Shown here: piece after piece, positions 8,658 to 16,856 of the stretch | Layout: every line of letters starts with the position of its first letter | Position numbering within the stretch: position 1 is the stretch's first letter | NCBI GenBank assembly: GCA_016946835.1 | Contig: JACVTC010000328.1 | Coordinates: forward strand, 20,001-40,000 | Source: Neocallimastix lanati (nom. inval.) | Lineage: Eukaryota; Neocallimastigomycota; Neocallimastigomycetes; Neocallimastigales; Neocallimastigaceae | Direction: 5' to 3' | DNA length: 20,000 nucleotides | The notes under the pieces: generated by a model | Seen by the model: the letters and a program-made list of their open reading frames with translations, nothing else | The model's database searches: none | What the model was told of the DNA's origin: nothing | Translations under genes and position numbers: made by a program

Positions 8658-9853
8658 ATCTTATAAAAATATGCCGAGGGACTAATATAAAATATATTTA
8701 GTGTATATTTCATAAAATTTACATTTTTATAGGCAATAATAATTAATAAAAGAATTAAATAACAATTGAATATTAATATTTTTACTTAAAATAAATTAAT
8801 AATTAATAAATTAACTAAATTTATTAATATTTAGACTTATATGGTTTATATATGTATATATGTACGTTTTATATATATATATATATATTTATTTTTATAA
8901 CATTAATTTTAAAGAAAAACAATTATAAATTCTTTTAAATTTTCTTTAAATACATTTTTAAAATTAAATATATTTGCTATTTATTTAATTTTTGTTATCA
9001 ACAATAAATTTTAATATTACTTTTAATTGAATCGATATAAACAATTTATATTTATGTATTAATTCATTTAAATTTACTATAACTATTATTATTATAATTA
9101 TTATTATTTTATTATTATTTTATTATTATTATTATTACTTTGATTATTATTATTACTTCTATTATAATTATAATTATTACTATTATTGCTATTACAATTA
9201 TTACTTTTATTATTATTATAATTATTACTATTATTGCTATTACAATTTTTACTTTTATTAATATTTTTATTACTATTTTTATTACTATTTTTATTACTAT
9301 TTTTATTACTATTTTTATTACTATTTTTATTACTATTTTTATTACTATTTTTATTATTTATTACTTTTATTCTTATTATTACTATTTTTATTATTATTAC
9401 TTTTATTCTTATTATTACTTTTATTCTTATTATTACTTTTATTCTTATTATTATTATTATTATTATTAAAATTATTACTTTTATTATTATTTTTATTACT
9501 ATTTTTATTATTATTATTACTATTTTTATTATTATTATTACTATTTTTATTATTATTATTACTATTTTTATTATTATTATTACTATTAAAATTATTACTT
9601 TTACTTTTATTATTATTATTACTTTTATTATTATTATTACTTTTATTATTATTATTACTTTTATTATTATTATTACTTTTATTATTATTATTACTTTTAT
9701 TATTATTATTGTAGTATTTAATAATTTATTTATTTATTAAATCTATAATAACATTAATATTATTCATACATAGTTATTTAATATTTATATAATTATATCT
9801 CTAGTAATAAAAAATAAAAAAGATTATATATTTGCTCTAAATTTTAGTAAAAA
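8658..9853. other. AT-rich spacer with multi-period array
   Basis: No gene is seen. A short less AT-rich patch (TGCCGAGGGAC, 8683-8693) lies upstream of tRNA-Tyr and may be its leader. TA runs occur at 8871-8887, and the 9084-9712 array fills the right half. Confidence 0.8.
9084..9712. repeat. multi-period TTA/ACT/TTTTTA satellite, copy 1
   Basis: An array of about 630 bp is made of blocks with different periods. TTA-rich units with GCTATTACAATT motifs come first, then a 12-base unit (TTTTTATTACTA, about eight copies, 9262-9353), then 18-base units containing TTATTCTTATTATTACTT, then 18-base TTATTATTATTACTATTT units, then 18-base ACTTTTATTATTATTATT units. All periods are multiples of three, which keeps two frames open and yields Ile/Thr/Phe-only pseudo-proteins. 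It is not coding. Confidence 0.93.
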
Positions 9854-9936
9854 TGAACAGAGTGGGATTCGAACCCACGCCTACGAATAGATCACGGCCT
9901 TAACGTGACGCCTTAGACCAACTCGGCCATCTGTCC
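9854..9936 (-). tRNA. tRNA-Leu(AAG), copy 1
   Basis: An 83-base class II tRNA with a long variable arm. Acceptor GGACAGA pairs with TCTGTTC (one G-T), anticodon stem TCACG/CGTGA with loop TTAAGGC (anticodon AAG, inosine-reading), T-stem GTGGG/CCCAC around TTCGAAT, discriminator A. T5 terminator on the minus strand at 9849-9853. Confidence 0.96.
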
Positions 9937-10144
9937 AAGTTGAAGTTTTTTTATTTAAATTTTCTTTTCTACCAATACTAAATTATCTATATACAATACC
10001 AGTGATATATACATTATCATAATGACAGTTAATATAGAAAACAACTTTAAAAACTAAAATAAAATTAATAATTTTATAGTTAGTAATTATAATAAAATAT
10101 ACATAAAAATTTTAAAGCAAAATTTTGAAAAAAATTAAAAATTA

Positions 10145-10216
10145 TTCCGCATCGGGGAATCGAACCCCGGCCGCCACGGTGAAAGCGTGGAATCCTAGCC
10201 ACTGGACCAATGCGGA
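10145..10216 (-). tRNA. tRNA-Glu(TTC), copy 1
   Basis: Acceptor TCCGCAT pairs with ATGCGGA, anticodon stem CCACG/CGTGG with loop CTTTCAC (anticodon TTC), T-stem CGGGG/CCCCG around TTCGATT, discriminator A. A minus-strand T5 at 10137-10141 is the probable terminator. The duplication boundary lies 15 bases upstream of its 5' end. Confidence 0.96.
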
Positions 10217-10560
10217 TTTCGTTGTAAAATTTATAAATGCTTATTTTTTAAAATTCATTTTACTTGTGTATCAAAGTGAATAATAATAAATATGAATTTG
10301 ACATTATAATTCATTATTCTTATTAATGAATATATATTAGTTTAATAGTACTTAAAAATAGTATATTACAATTTAATTTTTTTAAAAAAACAAATTTTAT
10401 TTTTAATTTCTTATTATCATTATAAATTTAAATTTAGTAATTAATTTATATAATAATTAATAATTATTTGTTAACAAAATAAAGATACGTTATTATATAC
10501 ATTATTATGTATATAATAATATATAAATAATATAAAATAATATAATCTCTATTTAAAAAT

Positions 10561-10740
10561 AAAGATAAAAATAAAAATAAAAAAATAAAAATAAAAATAA
10601 AAAAATAAAAATAAAAATAAAAAATAAAAATAAAAATAAAAAAATAAAAATAAAAAAATAAAAATAAAAAAATAAAAATAAAAAAATAAAAATAAAAAAA
10701 ATAAAAATAAAAAAAATAAAAATAAAAAAATAAAAAATAA
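10561..10740. repeat. AAAAAT/AAAAAAAT compound microsatellite, copy 2
   Basis: Copy of the array at 7131-7310. One A-run near 10620 is one base shorter. Confidence 0.92.
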
Positions 10741-11197
10741 TATTAATAATTTTATAATAAAATTTATAAATATTTAAATTATATTCATTGAATCAATAAA
10801 AATATATATATATATATATATATTTTTTTTTTTTTTGAATTTTATATCTTTTAACTTGTTTTAAATGCCAATTGTAAAATAAACTAATATTATTTTAATA
10901 AATAAACATAACTATTATATCTATTTAAAGTAGTAAATAAATAATATTTTATTTTAATTAATAAATTAAAATAATTGAAAAATATTTGTATAAAGTAAAA
11001 ATAATAAAATTAAAGTTTTGGATTCATTTTAAAAGTAAATATATTTCTATACGTCTCTAATAGTTTTTATTTAAGATATTTATATTATTAAAAAAAATAA
11101 TATATTTTATAAATTTATAATTCTGATACTATTATTTTTATTTTTTATTTATTTAATATTTTTCATTGATTATTATTATTTTTATTGGTATTTTTCA

Positions 11198-11200
11198 TTG

Positions 11201-11248
<48 letters not shown>

Positions 11249-11260
11249 ATTATTATTATA

Positions 11261-11349
<89 letters not shown>

Positions 11350-11368
11350 TTTTATTATTATTATTTTT
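11198..11368. repeat. (TTA)n microsatellite, copy 2
   Basis: Same length and same interruptions as the array at 7768-7938, offset by 3430 bases. Confidence 0.95.
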
Positions 11369-11537
11369 AATATTATTAGAAAATAAAATGTTGTTTTATA
11401 TATATATGTATGTGTATATTTAAAAATATATAATGCATAAATCTATTTAATAATTAATTATGAATTAATGATGCTAAAATGATTCATATAAAATAACTTC
11501 ATTTAAAAATGAATTAATTTTAGAAAAAGTTAAAAAG

Positions 11538-11610
11538 TGCCGTTCCCAGGATTCGAACCTGGGTCGAGTCGGCCACAACGACTTATACTAAACCACTATA
11601 CGAGAACGGC
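11538..11610 (-). tRNA. tRNA-His(GTG), copy 2
   Basis: Identical to the gene at 8108-8180, including the genomic G at -1 and the T5 terminator. It lies exactly 3430 bases further on, inside the duplicated unit. Confidence 0.96.
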
Positions 11611-11918
11611 CAAAATCATTTTATTAATATTAGTTTTAAAAGTAAAAACTCAATTTGAATTGAATTCAATAGAAAAGTAAAAAACTAAATTAATATATAA
11701 ATAATTAATAAAAACAATTAATACTAATAAATAATTTAAATAAAATTAAAAATTAAAATATTTATTTATTATATTATACTAAAATATAATAAATTGAAAA
11801 AATGCTTTTATTAAAATTTGTAATTTTATTAATAATAATTTTTTAAAATTTTAATTTCTAAATAAATTAATTATTAAATATTAATGTAAAATAAATTATA
11901 AAAATATAAAATAAAAAA

Positions 11919-11991
11919 TGCGACCTCCGTGGCTTGAACACGGGACCTTTAGATCTTCAGTCTAACGCTCTCCCAGCTGAGCTAAGGTCGC
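11919..11991 (-). tRNA. tRNA-Phe(GAA), copy 2
   Basis: Identical to the gene at 8489-8561, with the same 11-base spacer to the upstream tRNA-Tyr and the same T6 terminator. Confidence 0.96.
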
Positions 11992-12002
11992 TAAATATTA
12001 AA

Positions 12003-12087
12003 TCCTTCGAACCGGAGTCGAACCAGTGACATGTTGATTACTATATAATTCTACAGTCAACCGCTCTACCAACTGAGCTATCGAAGG
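12003..12087 (-). tRNA. tRNA-Tyr(GTA) with 12-bp intron, copy 2
   Basis: Identical to the gene at 8573-8657, intron included. Confidence 0.95.
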
Positions 12088-12513
12088 ATCTTATAAAAAT
12101 ATGCCGAGGGACTAATATAAAATATATTTAGTGTATATTTCATAAAATTTACATTTTTATAGGCAATAATAATTAATAAAAGAATTAAATAACAATTGAA
12201 TATTAATATTTTTACTTAAAATAAATTAATAATTAATAAATTAACTAAATTTATTAATATTTAGACTTATATGGTTTATATATGTATATATGTACGTTTT
12301 ATATATATATATATATATTTATTTTTATAACATTAATTTTAAAGAAAAACAATTATAAATTCTTTTAAATTTTCTTTAAATACATTTTTAAAATTAAATA
12401 TATTTGCTATTTATTTAATTTTTGTTATCAACAATAAATTTTAATATTACTTTTAATTGAATCGATATAAACAATTTATATTTATGTATTAATTCATTTA
12501 AATTTACTATAAC

Positions 12514-13141
12514 TATTATTATTATAATTATTATTATTTTATTATTATTTTATTATTATTATTATTACTTTGATTATTATTATTACTTCTATTATAATTA
12601 TAATTATTACTATTATTGCTATTACAATTATTACTTTTATTATTATTATAATTATTACTATTATTGCTATTACAATTTTTACTTTTATTAATATTTTTAT
12701 TACTATTTTTATTACTATTTTTATTACTATTTTTATTACTATTTTTATTACTATTTTTATTACTATTTTTATTACTATTTTTATTATTTATTACTTTTAT
12801 TCTTATTATTACTATTTTTATTATTATTACTTTTATTCTTATTATTACTTTTATTCTTATTATTACTTTTATTCTTATTATTATTATTATTATTATTAAA
12901 ATTATTACTTTTATTATTATTTTTATTACTATTTTTATTATTATTATTACTATTTTTATTATTATTATTACTATTTTTATTATTATTATTACTATTTTTA
13001 TTATTATTATTACTATTAAAATTATTACTTTTACTTTTATTATTATTATTACTTTTATTATTATTATTACTTTTATTATTATTATTACTTTTATTATTAT
13101 TATTACTTTTATTATTATTATTACTTTATTATTATTATTGT
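12514..13141. repeat. multi-period TTA/ACT/TTTTTA satellite, copy 2
   Basis: Copy of 9084-9712 with the same succession of 12- and 18-base blocks. One T is missing near its right end (about 13127), and this single change accounts for the offset falling from 3430 to 3429. Confidence 0.93.
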
Positions 13142-13282
13142 AGTATTTAATAATTTATTTATTTATTAAATCTATAATAACATTAATATTATTCATACAT
13201 AGTTATTTAATATTTATATAATTATATCTCTAGTAATAAAAAATAAAAAAGATTATATATTTGCTCTAAATTTTAGTAAAAA

Positions 13283-13365
13283 TGAACAGAGTGGGATTCG
13301 AACCCACGCCTACGAATAGATCACGGCCTTAACGTGACGCCTTAGACCAACTCGGCCATCTGTCC
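13283..13365 (-). tRNA. tRNA-Leu(AAG), copy 2
   Basis: Identical to the gene at 9854-9936, offset 3429. Confidence 0.96.
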
Positions 13366-13573
13366 AAGTTGAAGTTTTTTTATTTAAATTTTCTTTTCTA
13401 CCAATACTAAATTATCTATATACAATACCAGTGATATATACATTATCATAATGACAGTTAATATAGAAAACAACTTTAAAAACTAAAATAAAATTAATAA
13501 TTTTATAGTTAGTAATTATAATAAAATATACATAAAAATTTTAAAGCAAAATTTTGAAAAAAATTAAAAATTA

Positions 13574-13645
13574 TTCCGCATCGGGGAATCGAACCCCGGC
13601 CGCCACGGTGAAAGCGTGGAATCCTAGCCACTGGACCAATGCGGA
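13574..13645 (-). tRNA. tRNA-Glu(TTC), copy 2
   Basis: Identical to the gene at 10145-10216. It is the last tRNA gene of the cluster before the retroelement. The duplication ends 15 bases upstream of its 5' end. Confidence 0.96.
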
Positions 13646-14156
13646 TTTCGTTGTAAAATTGATAAGAATGTACTAAATAATGCATTCTTAATTAAATCTA
13701 CGATTTATTTCTAATACATTATGTGTACATTATTATTTTTGTACTTTAATAAATTTTTAAATCCAAAGATCAAAAATTAAATCAAAAATTATATTAAACT
13801 TTATATTTTTATATTAAATCTTATATTAATAGTAATATTTTTATATATTTAAAACTTATATTAGCAATATTAATAATAAATCTTATTTTTTTTTATATTA
13901 ATAATGAAAATTTATATTAATAATATTTTTATATATTGATAATTAAAAATTTATATATTATATTTTAACTTTTTATTATAAAATTTTATATCGAAATGTT
14001 TTATTTTATATTGAAAAATATTTTATTTTATTAAAAACCTTTATATTAGAATAGTATTTTTATTTTTATTTGAATATTTTAACAGATTGTAATAAAAATT
14101 ATAGCCAATTAAATAAATTCTTATTAGTAATATTTTAGATATTTTTAAATAAATAA

Positions 14157-14209
<53 letters not shown>

Positions 14210-14330
14210 TTTTATTAATATTATAAATGTATTTTATTTATATTGTTATAATTAAATTTTATATAATTAATTATAAAAATCAATTTAAATTTAATAGTTT
14301 TTAAAAAAAAAAATAAATAAAATGTAATTT

Positions 14331-14391
14331 AGTGGCAAGAACAACTTTTATGCCTTGAAAAAAAGTATAAATAGTTGTAAATTTTGCTACT
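14331..14391. repeat. 61-bp imperfect inverted repeat
   Basis: AGTGGCAA at the left end pairs with TTGCTACT at the right end (one G-T in RNA). ACAACT (14341-14346) pairs with AGTTGT (14373-14378). The whole could fold as one hairpin. It is not recognised as a known family. Confidence 0.6.
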
Positions 14392-14602
14392 AATTTTTAA
14401 ATATCATCAAATAAAATCAAATAAATTTAATAAATAAATAAATAATAAATAAATAAATAAAATTTGTGTTTCCTTACTTTATTTTTATTTAATTCTCTAA
14501 AACCTTAACATTTATATGGTGGAGATATCGGGGAATTAAATAGAAATAATAGTAAATAACATAGATTTTTTTTTTTAATTTTTTTTTTTATTTTATATTG
14601 AT

Positions 14603-14648
14603 AAACAAGTAAGTCGTTAATCCTTTGATTAACCCATGGCGCTTGTTT
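14603..14648. repeat. 46-bp two-arm hairpin with AAACAAG ends
   Basis: The outer arms AAACAAG and CTTGTTT (7 bp) and the inner arms GTTAATC and GATTAAC (7 bp, 4-base loop) are perfect inverted repeats. The unpaired internal segments TAAGTC and CCATGGCG are less AT-rich than the surroundings. It could be a small dispersed element or part of the retroelement's left end. The function is unknown. Confidence 0.65.
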
Positions 14649-14719
14649 GATATATATATATAAAAAAAATTTTTTTTAAATAAGTAAAATTAAGATTCTA
14701 AAAAAACAAATTTTGTAAA

Positions 14720-15534
14720 ATTATAACAAGGAGCGGATAGAGCTCATACACAGTGTATTCTCAGATAGCAACAAATTAACTCTATTCATAGTAGGTTATT
14801 GAATAGTAGTTAATTTGGAGATTAATTGGAAAGTAGACGAAGGTATTTGGTTACCGACCCGGTAATAATAGTTCAACCTTCAACGTTTCAACACACGAAG
14901 GTGCGGGTACTTTCCAAGCACTGGCGAATAAGGAGCTTACGTCACCGAAGGCGTAAGATTGTTTTTTTTATATAATTTTTTTTACTTTTCTTTGTGCTAG
15001 TTATAAGGCACTTTATTATATAAAGTATCAGACTTTGGCTAACTTCGCCATTTAAATTTTTTTTATTTTTTTTTATTACTGGTACTTTATTTGTTATATA
15101 ATTCCTGTAATAGAATCTTAATTTACTTTGAAAATATTGTGTTTTTAGTTAATTTTTATTAGTTAATAAAAATATTATTGAATACTTTTAAAATTTTTTT
15201 ATTCCGTACATAGATTATCGGATTAAGTTTATCCTACATAGTAATTGGGCTAGTGGGCTCTGAACTGCTATATTTTATATTGAATATAGTAATCGTGGCA
15301 CACGCGTGGCATGACACCATTAGGTAAGCTGCACGTCAGACAGTGTGTACTATCAGATTGTACGACAATAAAGATTATTTTTTTGTATTTAATAATTATA
15401 ATTAATTAATAATTTTATTAGCTATAACAATACAATATTTATCGTTTAAAAAGAAAAATTTTTGAAAGGTGAAAATAATAAATAAAACTTTGCTTCTAAA
15501 TTTATTACTACAAATATACTAAATTACAAAATTC
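14720..15534 (+). promoter_or_regulatory. putative 5' LTR and structured leader
   Basis: This stretch is markedly less AT-rich than its surroundings and has no protein frame. Stem-loops seen: ATACA/TGTAT (14746-14758), a 17-bp hairpin with one bulged T (14772-14817), an outer 10-bp stem 14826-14835/14908-14917 enclosing TTACCG/CGGTAA (14851-14865) and ACCTTC/GAAGGT (14876-14902), CTTACG/CGTAAG (14936-14957) and CTATATT/AATATAG (15268-15289). TATA-like motifs near 15015-15025 and an AATAAA at about 15366 would suit an LTR promoter and polyadenylation signal. A separate structured RNA gene is the alternative. Confidence 0.5.
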
Positions 15535-15722
15535 AAGTGGTCGATAAAGATTTCGAGCTTGAAAAATATTCTATTAAGTTGTCGATAAAGATTTCGAACT
15601 TAAAATTATTCTATTAAGTTGTCGATAAAGATTTCGAACTTAAAATTATTCTTAAAAAAGTAGTCGAAAAGAACCTCGTGCTTTATAATTTCTACTAAGT
15701 TGTCGATAAGGATTTCGAGCTT
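15535..15722 (+). repeat. five tandem ~40-bp hairpin repeats in gag leader
   Basis: Units begin at 15535, 15576, 15616, 15658 and 15697 (spacings 41, 40, 42 and 39). The core of each is AAGTTGTCGATAAAGATTT then CGAACTT. AAGT pairs with ACTT or GCTT, and TCGA pairs with TCGA across an 8-base loop with a 2-base bulge. The changes from ACTT to GCTT turn a T-A pair into T-G, which keeps the RNA stem. The fourth unit is degenerate. The array lies about 180 bases upstream of the gag start, in the expected transcript leader. Confidence 0.85.
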
Positions 15723-15904
15723 ATACTTACTAAAGAAAGCAAATAAAATTATTATTTTCAAAAATTACTAAGATATATTGTTTTAAAATTTGATTCGATA
15801 TTAAATTACTTGTTAAATTATATTTTTAAAGTTGGACTTTCAAATTTATTCGTATTTAATAACCTCGTTAATTTACAATAAAAAAATTATTAACTAAAAA
15901 CGAA

Positions 15905-16816
15905 ATGTCTACTAAAAGTACTTTAAGTTTTAAAGAATTAAAGAAAGAATTACGAGACATAGTGAAGCTTAGCAAGGACAATTTAGATATAAAGTCCTGG
16001 GCTACTGAATTAAAACTTTGGATCAAGATACAAGGTATCACAGATCCGGAAACAATATTTAATGCTTGTTTACTTACCAGCTCTGGTGAAGTACAACGCG
16101 TTATTGAAGATTTGGGAGAAGATAGTGATGATGAAAGTGATGATTCATCAGATGAAGAAGAAGATGATGATGAAGAAGAAAATGTTGATGATGATATTAA
16201 ATTTCCTTCTCTTGAAAAAATTATTTCAAGTCTTGAAAATTTTTACGGTATTAAAGAAGACCAAAATTTACTTCTTAAAGAACTTCGTGCAATGCGAATT
16301 AAAAGAAACGAAAAGATTAAAGACTTTAATGTAAGATATAGAACTTTGTACACTAAACTTGATAAAAAGAGAAGAAAGCGCATTGGTGTACTAGATTATA
16401 TTGATTCTATTCAAAATAATTATGAAGCCTGGAAGAAATTATCCCTTAAAGATGATATAAGTATGGAGAAAGCTTTCAAAATTGCCGAGAAAGTAGATAG
16501 ACTTTCTGTAAGGAACAATAATATTAATACCTATAATGTTAATAATTCCCAGCATAATCAAAATAATCAAAACAGTACTACTTCAAGACTTTATCCTAAA
16601 AGAAGAAACGAAACTTTCCAAACAAGTCAAACAAATAATAAACTGAAACCTCAAGATATTATAGAAGAATCAACCCAGAAAATGAGAAATTTATCTGTTA
16701 AAACTTGCTTCTTCTGTAAGGAAGAAGGTCATTACTCATACTATTGCCCTCAATTAAATAAGATTATGGAAAAAAATAAAAAAGAAATATATTCCAAAAA
16801 GTCTTTAAACTTCTAA
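15905..16816 (+). CDS. gag: Gag polyprotein of Ty3/gypsy retrotransposon
   Basis: A 303-residue structural protein, expected to assemble the cytoplasmic particle and bind element RNA. Residues 1-70 are a helical segment (with WATELKLWI and SSGEVQRVIEDL). Residues 72-97 are almost entirely Asp, Glu and Ser. Residues 98-205 carry the second helical part (SLEKIISSLENFYG, LLLKELRAMRIKRNEKIKDF), typical of retrotransposon gag. Residues 203-265 are Asn/Gln/Ser-rich and basic. A single CCHC zinc knuckle of form CX2CX4HX4C (C268, C271, H276, C281) gives the nucleic-acid-binding end. The start has A at -3 and an in-frame protein from its first residues. Two codons before the stop lies the TTTAAAC slippery heptamer, through which pol is joined in the -1 frame. 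The acidic block appears to interrupt the capsid region. Confidence 0.93.
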   Translation: MSTKSTLSFKELKKELRDIVKLSKDNLDIKSWATELKLWIKIQGITDPETIFNACLLTSSGEVQRVIEDLGEDSDDESDDSSDEEEDDDEEENVDDDIKFPSLEKIISSLENFYGIKEDQNLLLKELRAMRIKRNEKIKDFNVRYRTLYTKLDKKRRKRIGVLDYIDSIQNNYEAWKKLSLKDDISMEKAFKIAEKVDRLSVRNNNINTYNVNNSQHNQNNQNSTTSRLYPKRRNETFQTSQTNNKLKPQDIIEESTQKMRNLSVKTCFFCKEEGHYSYYCPQLNKIMEKNKKEIYSKKSLNF

Positions 16817-16856
16817 ATGGGAGCAGAAGCACTCCCAATGACAAAACAATAGCTTC
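16804..16856 (+). promoter_or_regulatory. -1 programmed ribosomal frameshift signal
   Basis: Heptamer TTTAAAC (16804-16810) is in the gag phase as T TTA AAC, the canonical X XXY YYZ arrangement. A 7-base spacer (16811-16817) follows. Stem 1 TGGGAG (16818-16823) pairs with CTCCCA (16832-16837). Loop bases GAAGC (16826-16830) pair with GCTTC (16852-16856) as stem 2, giving an H-type pseudoknot with loops of 2, 1 and 14 bases, the last A-rich. The frame entered by slipping is exactly the open pol frame, whose last stop is at 16777-16779. The gag stop is at 16814-16816. Confidence 0.88.

Larger units (their letters stand above)
6808..10231. repeat. 3.43-kb tandem segmental duplication, copy 1
   Basis: This segment recurs directly downstream as 10238-13660. 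It carries minus-strand tRNA genes in transcription order Glu, Leu(AAG), Tyr, Phe, His, spread over the unit, with AT-rich arrays between. The copies differ at the left edge (T8 against TTATTTTTT), by one A in the AAAAAT array (offset falls from 3431 to 3430) and by one T near 9697 (offset 3429). Beyond 10231 and 13660 the flanks diverge, which sets the end. Confidence 0.96.
10238..13660. repeat. 3.43-kb tandem segmental duplication, copy 2
   Basis: Direct copy of 6808-10231, carrying the same five tRNA genes and the same microsatellites in the same order. A few bases (about 10232-10237) lie at the junction. Similarity ends at 13660, where GATAAGAATG replaces the copy 1 TATAAATGC. Spacers 10217-11537, 11611-11918 and 12088-13282 contain only the duplicated AT-rich and repeat sequence. 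Confidence 0.96.
13661..14720. other. AT-rich spacer between tRNA cluster and retroelement
   Basis: No gene is seen. It holds repeated short TATATTAA-type motifs, an A tract of 49 (14159-14207), and hairpins at 14331-14391 and 14603-14648. Near 14662-14677 there are eight A followed by eight T. The true left end of the retroelement could lie in the right part of this stretch. Confidence 0.75.

Noticed and set aside
8683-8693. TGCCGAGGGAC as a tRNA remnant
   Set aside because: Too short, no cloverleaf around it; more likely part of the tRNA-Tyr leader.
9140-9740. Ile/Thr/Phe frames of 109 and 168 codons, repeated at 12570-13143
   Set aside because: They follow the 12- and 18-base repeat units. 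A 1-base deletion in copy 2 changes the end of one frame, as expected of non-coding sequence.
15535-15560. TGGTCGATAAAG after CA as a tRNA primer-binding site
   Set aside because: It does not match the 3' end of any tRNA gene in the window, and the sequence is simply the first unit of the tandem hairpin array.
15535-15722. CRISPR-like array
   Set aside because: The units are contiguous and similar throughout, with no unique spacers, and the context is a eukaryotic retroelement.
16817-16852. ATG directly after the gag stop (TAAATG) as a pol start by reinitiation
   Set aside because: It is in the gag frame, not the pol frame, and stops after 11 codons.
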